A stretch of DNA of 64,000 bases, taken from NCBI GenBank assembly GCA_902760345.1, contig CACWFY010000004.1:1-64000 (forward strand), read 5' to 3'. The DNA comes from an uncultured Bacteroidales bacterium (lineage in GTDB: Bacteria > Bacteroidota > Bacteroidia > Bacteroidales > Bacteroidaceae). The translations under genes and the position numbers were made by a program. The first letter of the stretch is position 1; each line of letters begins with the position of its first letter. The notes under the pieces were generated by a model. The model was not told the DNA's origin and ran no database searches. It was given only the letters and a program-made list of their open reading frames with translations. Below, in pieces: positions 1-6,597 of the stretch.

Positions 1-202
1 CGGCACGTCGCACATCGCGCAGCCTGTCGAACGAAGTGAAAATAATCACGAAAGCATCGTGCAACACATCCTCCACCGTCTGCTCGTCGCTGATATAGCA
101 TCGGCATACGCTCCTCATCCGTTGGGCGTATGCCTTGTACAGTTCTCCGAGGGCATCCGCATCCCCCTGTCTACATCGTTCTATCAGCCGTGTTATCTCC
201 AT
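1..202 (-). CDS. ECF-type RNA polymerase sigma factor, N-terminal part (cut by window edge)
   Basis: The reverse strand encodes a protein beginning MEITRLIERCRQGDADALGE and running off the left edge after about 67 residues. The spacing of Gly-Asp-Ala, a Leu-Tyr pair and then an acidic VEDVLHDAF-like stretch is the region 2 pattern of extracytoplasmic-function sigma factors, which bind core RNA polymerase and the -10 DNA. Only region 2 is visible; the region 4 helix-turn-helix lies outside the window. An in-frame ATG three codons upstream (ending at 211) is an alternative start. Its regulon cannot be inferred here. Confidence 0.75.
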   Translation of the reverse strand, partial: MEITRLIERCRQGDADALGELYKAYAQRMRSVCRCYISDEQTVEDVLHDAFVIIFTSFDRLRDVRRA

Positions 203-290
203 TGTAAACATAACGTCTCTATTTATATAGTCCTACAACAGAGAAAAAGACTGCACAGGAAGAACTTTTTTTTACCGAATACGAATAATA

Positions 291-1004
291 CTACAATAAT
301 CTATACAGGTTGAATGGTAAATTCTTATTGATGATGGCGAGGTAGTGCCAACGTTTGGTAACGTATACTTTCGATTTCTTCTTGCGAATAGCAGAAATAA
401 TTTGGTCGGCAACTTTATCGACAGGCATCACCCAAAATAGACCATCGCCTTTTGCCATAGCAGTATCTACGAGACCAGGACGAATGTCTGTGACACAGAT
501 GCGATTATCACTTTTGTATGCCTTCTTGCGCAAAGCTTCCATGTAGTTAATCTGGTAGGCTTTAGTCGCACTATAGGCAGGTGCCATTGGTTCGCCACGT
601 AGCCCACCAACAGAAGTAATTGCAACGAGGTGACCGTGACCTTGCTGTTCGAAGATGTTGTAGAGCGTATCGATGACAAACGTCCAGCCTCTTACGTTAG
701 TATCAATCGCAGGACATTCCAAAGCATAGTCAAGTGATGGATTGAGATTGCCAGTGCCAGAGCATACGATGGCGAGGTCAATGTGTTTCAGCTTTGTACA
801 AAGTGTGTGGATAGCTTGCTCGATTTCTTCTTGTTTGATGATGTCAGCCGCAAAAGTGAAAGTGTTGTCGGGGTGTTGCTGGTAAAGTTCATCCAGCAAA
901 TTTTTACGTCGGCCAACAATGCCGAGGCGATTCCCTTCAATTATATATTTTTCAAAGAGGGCTTTTCCTATACCTGATGTGGCTCCGATGATGAGGATAT
1001 TCAT
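291..1004 (-). CDS. Short-chain dehydrogenase/reductase (SDR) oxidoreductase
   Basis: Classical SDR of 237 residues. The N-terminal GATSGIG is the dinucleotide-binding glycine motif, a Ser in AITSVGG fits the catalytic serine, and YSATK is the YxxxK catalytic pair, so it should be an NAD(P)-dependent oxidoreductase acting on an unknown carbonyl or alcohol. The start at 1004 (MNILIIGAT) is preferred over an upstream ATG at 1037 because a TAnnTTTG promoter box lies at 1035-1042 on this strand, which would leave the longer reading untranscribed at its 5' end, and because family members begin just before the beta1 strand. It lies 137 bases beyond the Crp/Fnr-type gene in the same direction but has its own promoter. 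Substrate unknown. Confidence 0.88.
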   Translation of the reverse strand: MNILIIGATSGIGKALFEKYIIEGNRLGIVGRRKNLLDELYQQHPDNTFTFAADIIKQEEIEQAIHTLCTKLKHIDLAIVCSGTGNLNPSLDYALECPAIDTNVRGWTFVIDTLYNIFEQQGHGHLVAITSVGGLRGEPMAPAYSATKAYQINYMEALRKKAYKSDNRICVTDIRPGLVDTAMAKGDGLFWVMPVDKVADQIISAIRKKKSKVYVTKRWHYLAIINKNLPFNLYRLL

Positions 1005-1034
1005 ATATCTTTCGTTTGAAATAAATGTCGGCCA

Positions 1035-1042
1035 CAAAGTTA
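1035..1042 (-). promoter_or_regulatory. -7 promoter box for the SDR gene
   Basis: TAACTTTG on the minus strand matches the Bacteroidetes TAnnTTTG consensus, about 30 bases upstream of the chosen SDR start at 1004. Confidence 0.6.
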
Positions 1043-1102
1043 CGAAAAGACATAGAAATAACCTTTTGGCTATATCCGAAAAAGGAATGCCAACGGCAAA
1101 TG

Positions 1103-1120
1103 TCTCAACTTAGGTTGAGA
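1103..1120. promoter_or_regulatory. Palindrome upstream of the SDR promoter (possible operator)
   Basis: TCTCAAC-TTAG-GTTGAGA has perfect 7-bp arms around a 4-base centre. It lies about 60 bases upstream of the SDR -7 box and just downstream of the Crp/Fnr-type gene. There is no T-run on the minus side, so an operator is more likely than a terminator. Binding by the neighbouring regulator is inference. Confidence 0.4.
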
Positions 1121-1141
1121 GTTTCTATCTGTTATAGACTA

Positions 1142-1717
1142 TTATTTGTCGCCAAACGTAATGTCACGCCGAATTTTGCTGACAGTATTTGGATGGACGT
1201 TCAAGAACGAGGCGATGTCTTGTAAGTCAAGAAACTCCATGATACCAGGACAGCGTTGCAGCAACATTTCGTAGCGTTCACGGGGCGTAGTACAATGGAG
1301 GTCAAGATAGCGCGAACGGAATTGGCTGAGAATGTGCTCGCCAATCATGGCTCTTAGTTTCATCGTTTCCATGTTTTGATTGAAGAATAGTTCCAGTTGC
1401 TGGCCCGTAACCCTCAGTACACGACTGGGCACCATAGCCTCAATCGTGGCCTGTGACGGACGACCATAGAGAAATGTGGGGTAGTCGCACACGAACTCAC
1501 TCTCAAACGAGAACCATGTAATGTGTGCCTTGTCGTCGCTCACGCCATATTTCACATATTTGAAACATCCTTCAGTGACAAAAGCGAACCACCGCGCCGG
1601 GTCACCCTCACGCTCCAGTTGGTCACCCTTGCGGTAAGCGATTTCCTCACCCTTCCGTTCGCAGAACTCCCGCAGTATCTGCAAGTCCAATCGATTATTG
1701 TTGAATTTCTGTTCCAT
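1142..1717 (-). CDS. Crp/Fnr family transcriptional regulator
   Basis: 191 residues. An N-terminal cyclic-nucleotide-binding-like beta-barrel (the GDQLEREGDP and FVTEGCFKYV stretches align with the RmlC-like fold) is followed by a long dimerisation helix and a C-terminal winged helix, where DLQDIASFLNVHPNTVSKIR is the DNA-recognition helix-turn-helix. The canonical cAMP-contacting Arg-Ser is not obvious and no Fnr-type cysteine cluster is seen, so the ligand is unknown. It follows the AAA ATPase gene by 47 bases on the same strand and could be co-transcribed with it. The palindrome at 1103-1120 is a candidate site for this protein. Confidence 0.88.
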   Translation of the reverse strand: MEQKFNNNRLDLQILREFCERKGEEIAYRKGDQLEREGDPARWFAFVTEGCFKYVKYGVSDDKAHITWFSFESEFVCDYPTFLYGRPSQATIEAMVPSRVLRVTGQQLELFFNQNMETMKLRAMIGEHILSQFRSRYLDLHCTTPRERYEMLLQRCPGIMEFLDLQDIASFLNVHPNTVSKIRRDITFGDK

Positions 1718-1764
1718 CGTAATTGTTTTGTCATCTTTTCCTAAAGGAATTCGAAGAAAACAGT

Positions 1765-3060
1765 TTATAGATTTTCTATTGGAGGGAGAGCACCAAGTTT
1801 GTTGTTTAAGTATGCACGTTGAAGCGATCTCATTTTGTTGACTCCATTTTTAGATACCAGCGAATGTAAAACTGAATTTCCATTTTCTTCTTTGTCCATA
1901 AGCCAAAAGCTGTCTTTGCGAAGATAGTCGTCGGCAGCAGTAAATAGCGGGTCGTAATGTGTGGTAAGGAGTAACTGGCTTCTCGATGGATTTTTCAAAA
2001 AACTCTGTATCATGAACTTTAATAACAACGGGTGCATTGATGTTTCAATCTCGTCGATGGGTAGCAACTTGTTGTTTTGTTCTGCAACGTATAGAGCTGT
2101 CTCGATACCCATGGATCTGAGTGTTCCTTCGCTTTGGCTGGATTTAGGCAAAGTGTAGATTTCCTTACCTCTTATATTATTTACTGACACCACGAAATCT
2201 GTTTTGAACCCATTTTGCATTCTGGGATCTTTATTCAGTTTGCTAACATTTTCTTCAGATAATCTGCCGGAGGCTTGCATGAACTGAATCATTTCAGGAG
2301 TTAAAGGCATATAGTCTTTCTCAACTGCCATGTCTTCGATATTTAATCCGATATTGTGACTGAATTCCAAAAGATGTTTTTTAGTTTCGGGGTCTTCAAG
2401 CATTTTCCTTTCTGCATAGTTGAACATCTTCTGACCTAAATCGATAACAGGCAAAGTATGGTTGATCATCCAATCGCGAACGTCATCAATTTCCCCAAAG
2501 TTGCCGTTGACGGCTTTGCGTGCAGCGAATACCGACATGTTTTTAAGGCACTTCGCTGTCAATTCTTCTTTTACTGCAGCAGGTACCTTAATTAGCATGG
2601 GGTTAAATTTTATAGCAGTATTACCTTCTACCAATTCGCGATTCATGAGTAGCGAGGGTTGGTTGGTGTTGTAGACAAACAACTTTTCAGACAGGACATC
2701 CTTTGGCGTAAGAATTAGCTGGTAGACATACTTCTTGTTATTGACATACAACTTTAATTCAAACTCGGTGGGTTGCGAAGGTGTGTCTTTGTCGAGGGCA
2801 AAAGGCTCTACGCCTGTAGGCGCATCCTGATCATCGGTTTTACGTTTCCAGAACCAGAATAAATACTCAAAAACTTCAAGGAGATTGGATTTACCAGAAG
2901 CGTTGGCACCATATATGATAGCTATACGTGACAGACGTGTGCCATCGTTCATTGTGACTAGCAGAGAGTCCTCTTTGAATGTATCTTTTGACGCTTCGAA
3001 GCTGATAACGGTTTCTTCCTTGAATGATCGGAAATTCTTGATTCGGAGTTCGTGTACCAT
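1765..3060 (-). CDS. AAA family ATPase, RloA/OLD-like (COG1106 type)
   Basis: 431 residues. It starts MVHELRIKNFRSF, the typical beginning of SMC/RecF-like and OLD-like ATPases, with Walker A GANASGKS at about residues 51-58. A Walker B-like LPIDEIETSMHPLL and a QLLLTTHYDPLF switch stretch lie near the C-terminus. No TOPRIM nuclease domain follows, so it resembles the standalone RloA-type ATPase, often partnered with RloB; no RloB is present here. Such proteins are often in defence islands and an anti-phage role is possible but unproven. The start at 3060 is chosen over the ATG at 3123 because a -7 box lies between them at 3086-3093. Confidence 0.82.
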   Translation of the reverse strand: MVHELRIKNFRSFKEETVISFEASKDTFKEDSLLVTMNDGTRLSRIAIIYGANASGKSNLLEVFEYLFWFWKRKTDDQDAPTGVEPFALDKDTPSQPTEFELKLYVNNKKYVYQLILTPKDVLSEKLFVYNTNQPSLLMNRELVEGNTAIKFNPMLIKVPAAVKEELTAKCLKNMSVFAARKAVNGNFGEIDDVRDWMINHTLPVIDLGQKMFNYAERKMLEDPETKKHLLEFSHNIGLNIEDMAVEKDYMPLTPEMIQFMQASGRLSEENVSKLNKDPRMQNGFKTDFVVSVNNIRGKEIYTLPKSSQSEGTLRSMGIETALYVAEQNNKLLPIDEIETSMHPLLLKFMIQSFLKNPSRSQLLLTTHYDPLFTAADDYLRKDSFWLMDKEENGNSVLHSLVSKNGVNKMRSLQRAYLNNKLGALPPIENL

Positions 3061-3085
3061 AAAGCTATATTTTGAAATGTGGGTG

Positions 3086-3093
3086 CAAAGGTA
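3086..3093 (-). promoter_or_regulatory. -7 promoter box for the AAA ATPase gene
   Basis: TACCTTTG on the minus strand, 26 bases before the ATG at 3060. Its position decides the start of this gene. Confidence 0.6.
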
Positions 3094-3123
3094 GCAAAAA
3101 ATGCTGAAATAAGCGTGGATCAA

Positions 3124-3389
3124 GGTCTGATTTTGAGATTTATTTGCTAAAATGGGGCATTTTGCGCCAAAATGGCATATAATTTAAAACAATTGACAGT
3201 GCTGACAGTTTGTCGTACCAAGATGACAGAGGGGTGCTCAAGAGCCGTAAGGCGCGGTTTTATAGGCAAAATGGCGCAAAATATGTCAAAATGGTATATA
3301 GAATCCAAATAATATGTATATTCTTTTGTGTTTTTGGCACGAAGTTTGTCAGAATAGGGGTATAGATTAATAATTTTAATTGGTAAAAA
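3124..3389. promoter_or_regulatory. Divergent intergenic region with repeated AAAATGG blocks
   Basis: This 266-bp AT-rich spacer separates the AAA ATPase from the MBL cassette. It contains several copies of AAAATGG, including CAAAATGGCATATA near 3168 and CAAAATGGTATATA near 3287, interspersed with GCATTTTGCGCC-type inverted copies. No clean TAnnTTTG box for the rightward operon was found. The copies may be regulator sites; this is inference. Confidence 0.35.
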
Positions 3390-4304
3390 ATGAAAATAAT
3401 AGTTTTTGATGTTGGCAACGCGTCTTGCAATTATATTTGCTCGCCCAATAAGTACGCGATGATGATTGACTGCGGTTCATCAAGTGAGAAGCAAAATCCA
3501 GTGGATTTTATTAAGAACTGTAATAACAGCCGTGATGGTTTGTTTAAAACAAAACCTTTTGTGACCTCCGAAGGTAAGTCATATCCGTTGGCATTACTTC
3601 ATATTACACATCCCGATGATGACCATGTAAGGAACTCAGAAAGAGTGTACAAGGAGCTTACACCTTACCTGTTACGTCATACATACACGGAAAAGTATGA
3701 CGATGCGGCTTCAATAAATAAGGACTACATTAAGAACTTGGATAAGGAGTATCGGGGCAATAACCCTGAGAAGATTGACTGGGGCTTTGATGAGGACTAT
3801 TCCTTTTCAATACCTATAGAGACCGTCAAGGCAGACCCTACTCTTCGCAACAAGGTCAGAAACAATAGTAGTATTATTCGTTATGTGAAATATAACGGTA
3901 TCCGGATTCTGTTTGCTGGCGATCTCGAGACGGCAGGCTGGGAGTGGCTCGCAAAGAATGACGCGTTGTTCAGGATAACGATGAAGGGTGGCCTTGATGT
4001 CTTGGTGGCTCCGCATCATGGTCATGATTCAGGTTTCCCCCAGGCGCTGTTTGATCTTACTGGGAATGTAAAGACTATCATCCTGTCGAAAGACTCAGAG
4101 GCGTCCAAAGAGGGAACGGATGTTTATACAGGTTACTCAAACTATGCTGATGGTGTGACATATTATAATACATCGGATAAGAATATGTACGAAGGTAAGG
4201 TCTTAACGACACGAAGCAATGGTAATATCTACATCTTTGTAGATCAATCCAATGGATTATACTTTGCTACGGATAAGGCATCGTCTAACCACAAGAAATT
4301 ATAG
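3390..4304 (+). CDS. Metallo-beta-lactamase-fold hydrolase, ComEC-like MBL domain (first of pair)
   Basis: 304 residues without signal peptide, starting MKIIVFDVGNA, the start typical of ComEC/Rec2-type MBL domains. The metal-binding motif is THPDDDH (His74, Asp76, Asp78, His79), the HxDxDH variant common in that group. Downstream are ILFAGDLE (metal-bridging Asp) and VAPHHGHDSG (His). There are no competence membrane domains, so it is a standalone soluble hydrolase; members of the fold cleave phosphodiesters or other esters, and the substrate here is unknown. It begins a three-gene cassette with a four-helix membrane protein and a paralogous MBL protein; its stop at 4302-4304 lies 4 bases before the next ATG. 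Confidence 0.85.
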   Translation: MKIIVFDVGNASCNYICSPNKYAMMIDCGSSSEKQNPVDFIKNCNNSRDGLFKTKPFVTSEGKSYPLALLHITHPDDDHVRNSERVYKELTPYLLRHTYTEKYDDAASINKDYIKNLDKEYRGNNPEKIDWGFDEDYSFSIPIETVKADPTLRNKVRNNSSIIRYVKYNGIRILFAGDLETAGWEWLAKNDALFRITMKGGLDVLVAPHHGHDSGFPQALFDLTGNVKTIILSKDSEASKEGTDVYTGYSNYADGVTYYNTSDKNMYEGKVLTTRSNGNIYIFVDQSNGLYFATDKASSNHKKL

Positions 4305-4308
4305 GCTT

Positions 4309-5028
4309 ATGATGGATAAATACATAAGAGTAGCAAGGGTATATCCAGCCGTATTGGGAATGCTTCCCACATGCATATTGCTTGCTATGTGCATGGGGGA
4401 GTGGTTCCCTCAGTATGAAGCACTGGTTGGTAATGTTAAGTGGGTGTTGTGCCTTATCGGTGGTACTGCACTGGTTAGCATGGCAGTAGGATATTTGGTT
4501 GGGGAGCTATTTAAGGAGACTTCGAAGTGGCTTTTTCAGTACCCTTTGTTTAAGAAGGACGAGACGAAGATGCCAACTACACAGATGCTACTATGGCAAA
4601 ACGAGATAATATCGCCCGAATATCATAACGAGATAGCCGCCAAGGTAAAAGAAACATTCGGAAAGAAACTGCCCACTCGCAAAGAGGAAGAGGCGGAACC
4701 AGGTGTGTCCAAGATGAGGATAGCGGAGATTGTGAGCCAGATAAGGCAGAATTGTCGAGGCGACGAGATACTGAGGCAATATAACATAGAGTTTGGCTTC
4801 TGCCGTAACTATCTTGGGGCAAGTGTGTGGAGTATTCTATTTATAATAAGTATAGGAGTTGCTAACATCCTTTATGGTTGGCTGCCGTGGTGGACTATTG
4901 TGGTAGCGTTAGTGCTTCAAGTGCTGTTGATGGCAGGCAGTTATATGTTGTTGGAAACCAGAGGTTGGACTTATGCCAAATATCTATTTGCGACATTTAC
5001 GGGAAAAAATAAAAAAGAATGTATATGA
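4309..5028 (+). CDS. Four-helix membrane protein of unknown function between two MBL genes
   Basis: 239 residues with two predicted membrane hairpins: helices at about residues 12-29 and 43-65, then about 100 residues of soluble charged region (including KEEEAEPGVSKMR), then helices at about 169-190 and 193-215. No catalytic motif was recognised. The start at 4309 follows the upstream stop by 4 bases; the stop overlaps the next gene as ATGA at 5025-5028, so translation of all three genes is probably coupled. The layout suggests a membrane partner, perhaps anchor, channel or sensor, for the soluble MBL enzymes, which is inference from position only. Confidence 0.75.
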   Translation: MMDKYIRVARVYPAVLGMLPTCILLAMCMGEWFPQYEALVGNVKWVLCLIGGTALVSMAVGYLVGELFKETSKWLFQYPLFKKDETKMPTTQMLLWQNEIISPEYHNEIAAKVKETFGKKLPTRKEEEAEPGVSKMRIAEIVSQIRQNCRGDEILRQYNIEFGFCRNYLGASVWSILFIISIGVANILYGWLPWWTIVVALVLQVLLMAGSYMLLETRGWTYAKYLFATFTGKNKKECI

Positions 5029-5939
5029 AAGTAGTTGTTTTTAATGTTGGGGCAGCTTTAAGTGCCTATGTTGAAACTGATAACAAGAAGATAGTGATAG
5101 ACTTGGGGAAGAGCAGTTCTTTTTCGCCAGTTAATGATTTTCTGCTTCCTCTATTTAAAAAGCGTGGAGAGGTGAAGTATTATGAGGATAAGTATTATTT
5201 AAGTCAAGTTTTCATCTCGCATCCACATCAGGATCACATTTCTGATCTGAGTGATTTAGATAAACACTTTTACATAGATTTGTACACTACTCCAAATGAC
5301 CTAACGAAAGGTGCTGATGCACATAGAAAGAATGTGAATTGGAATTTGGTTGATGACCCAGATGGTGCCGATGTGAAGAAAGTTAAAGAGGTGTATAAGG
5401 GTCGCCAATTACCGCTAAGAGTAAGTCTACCAAGCAAAATGACGCTTGGATATATTTATCCAGGTGATGTAGAGGACAATGAAACTCTGACAAACGAAAG
5501 TTATACCAACAATATCAGTTTGGTCTTATATATACACGCAGGATACAAGATTCTTTTTGCGGCTGATGTCCAAAAAGAAGGAATGAAGCAGTTACTTGAA
5601 GATGACAAGGAACTGAAAAAGAAGATTGGTCAAGGAGTAGATTTCCTTGTGTGCCCTCACCATGGTTTGCGTTCTTCGTTCAGTACTGAACTTTTCGACG
5701 CGATGAAAGATGGCAAGACAAAGAAACTAAATATTGTGTCAGAGAAATCTGCTACTGATGACAAAAGAAATGTAGATAGTAGGTACAGTTCTACTGATTA
5801 TTGTGAGGGTGACAATAACCTGAGTACAGAAGACAATATCGTTTGCCAAAGAAAGACTTCTCAGGGTCATATCTTTATTGATGATGATGGTACGGTAACG
5901 GTAGAGAGTGATATCAAAAAAATAATAGATAAATTTTGA
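5025..5939 (+). CDS. Metallo-beta-lactamase-fold hydrolase, ComEC-like MBL domain (second of pair)
   Basis: 304 residues, starting MKVVVFNVGAA and clearly paralogous to the first gene of the cassette. The metal motif is the canonical SHPHQDH (His66, His68, Asp70, His71), whereas the upstream paralogue has HxDxDH. ILFAADVQ and VCPHHGLRSS supply the later ligands. Start 5025 is chosen because it forms an ATGA overlap with the membrane gene; an ATG at 5019 would add two residues. Retention of two diverged copies with different metal ligands suggests separate substrates or a heteromeric enzyme; this is inference. Confidence 0.85.
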   Translation: MKVVVFNVGAALSAYVETDNKKIVIDLGKSSSFSPVNDFLLPLFKKRGEVKYYEDKYYLSQVFISHPHQDHISDLSDLDKHFYIDLYTTPNDLTKGADAHRKNVNWNLVDDPDGADVKKVKEVYKGRQLPLRVSLPSKMTLGYIYPGDVEDNETLTNESYTNNISLVLYIHAGYKILFAADVQKEGMKQLLEDDKELKKKIGQGVDFLVCPHHGLRSSFSTELFDAMKDGKTKKLNIVSEKSATDDKRNVDSRYSSTDYCEGDNNLSTEDNIVCQRKTSQGHIFIDDDGTVTVESDIKKIIDKF

Positions 5940-6011
5940 TTGATATAGGCTAAATCACGGTTGCCTGAAACATGCAGCCAATTAGGGATCCCCGCCACAG
6001 GACGGGTTACA

Positions 6012-6152
6012 ATGATTATGGCAAAGGACAGCGATGGCCGTAAATTCAATCGCATTCCTGAATATGATCGAGTCCAGAATGGCAAGACCATTCATGTGTC
6101 TGCTCATGTCAGAAGCAATCGAAGCGATTGTAAAGGTCAAAAGAAAAAATGA
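6012..6152 (+). CDS. Small basic hypothetical protein
   Basis: A 46-residue reading frame, MIMAKDSDGRKFNRIPEYD to SDCKGQKKK, with a second ATG at 6018. It is rich in Arg/Lys, with a GKTIHVSAHVRSN core that resembles small Bacteroidales proteins from memory only. It lies 72 bases after the MBL cassette in the same direction and may be its last gene. No Shine-Dalgarno is evident. It could also be the remnant of a longer gene. Apart from it, 5940-6311 holds nothing I can assign. Confidence 0.4.
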   Translation: MIMAKDSDGRKFNRIPEYDRVQNGKTIHVSAHVRSNRSDCKGQKKK

Positions 6153-6310
6153 TTGCAACTTCTTTAAGGATTGTGCCATGGCGATGTGAATCGTTATGGC
6201 ATTTTATTTTCCTTTTATTCATTGGTTAGTTCCACAGAGACTCCGTGACTATCTATGACACAAAAGCGGGGACTGAAACAGTTTGTTTACGCATTGTTTA
6301 CGCAGACATG

Positions 6311-6343
6311 AAAAAAGCACTTGCAAGAAACTCGTAAGTGCTT
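6311..6343 (-). terminator. Terminator of the displaced tRNA 3' end (left copy)
   Basis: Read on the minus strand, the hairpin AGCACTTAC...GCAAGTGCT is followed by T6. It is a diverged copy of the terminator at 27427-27456 and part of the left end repeat of the mobile element. Confidence 0.6.
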
Positions 6344-6399
6344 GATTTTCAGTGTGGACCAGCTTGGGCTTGAACCAAGGACCTCCAGATTATGAGTCT
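6312..6399. repeat. Left end repeat (attL) of the integrated element, with tRNA 3' fragment
   Basis: This imperfect direct copy of 27427-27514 contains the tRNA terminator and the 3' 45 bases of the tRNA gene (6355-6399) up to the anticodon stem. It then breaks off into unrelated AT-rich sequence. The T-stem differs from the right copy at two base pairs that are compensated (CTTGG/CCAAG here, CCAGG/CCTGG there), so this fragment came from a different functional tRNA allele. The recombinase gene lies about 200 bases inside. Confidence 0.8.
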
Positions 6400-6487
6400 T
6401 TTCCATAGTGATTTTATGAAATTTCAAAAAATATTAAATATCAGTAAATAAACGAGTTATAAATTTTGCAGTTTGCAGAAAATGTAG

Positions 6488-6495
6488 TAAATTTG
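6488..6495 (+). promoter_or_regulatory. -7 promoter box for the integrase gene
   Basis: TAAATTTG matches TAnnTTTG, about 100 bases upstream of the first ATG. The leader between them carries the GGTCACC repeats and a 16-bp palindrome. Confidence 0.45.
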
Positions 6496-6515
6496 CAGCA
6501 GTTTTCGAAAGAAAG

Positions 6516-6533
6516 GGTCACCTGAAGGTCACC
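6516..6533 (+). repeat. Paired GGTCACC repeats at the left end (possible integrase arm sites)
   Basis: GGTCACC-TGAA-GGTCACC is two direct heptamers at an 11-bp period. The identical 18-mer occurs at 27401-27418 near the other end, and a single GGTCACC lies at 6628-6634. Short direct repeats near both ends are typical of arm-type sites for tyrosine recombinases; the role is inference. Confidence 0.55.
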
Positions 6534-6543
6534 CAAAACGCCA

Positions 6544-6559
6544 ACAGACTATAGTCTGT
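6544..6559. promoter_or_regulatory. 16-bp perfect palindrome in the integrase leader
   Basis: ACAGACTATAGTCTGT lies between the -7 box and the integrase start. Perfect two-fold symmetry without a loop suggests a dimeric DNA-binding protein, either a regulator or a directionality factor. Confidence 0.4.
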
Positions 6560-6597
6560 AAGCCCTATGAATTAGGAACTTTTAAAAGAATGATGTT

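Noticed and set aside
3390-5939. MBL proteins as competence ComEC
   Set aside because: Both lack the ComEC membrane domain, and the membrane protein between them has only four helices and no ComEC motifs.
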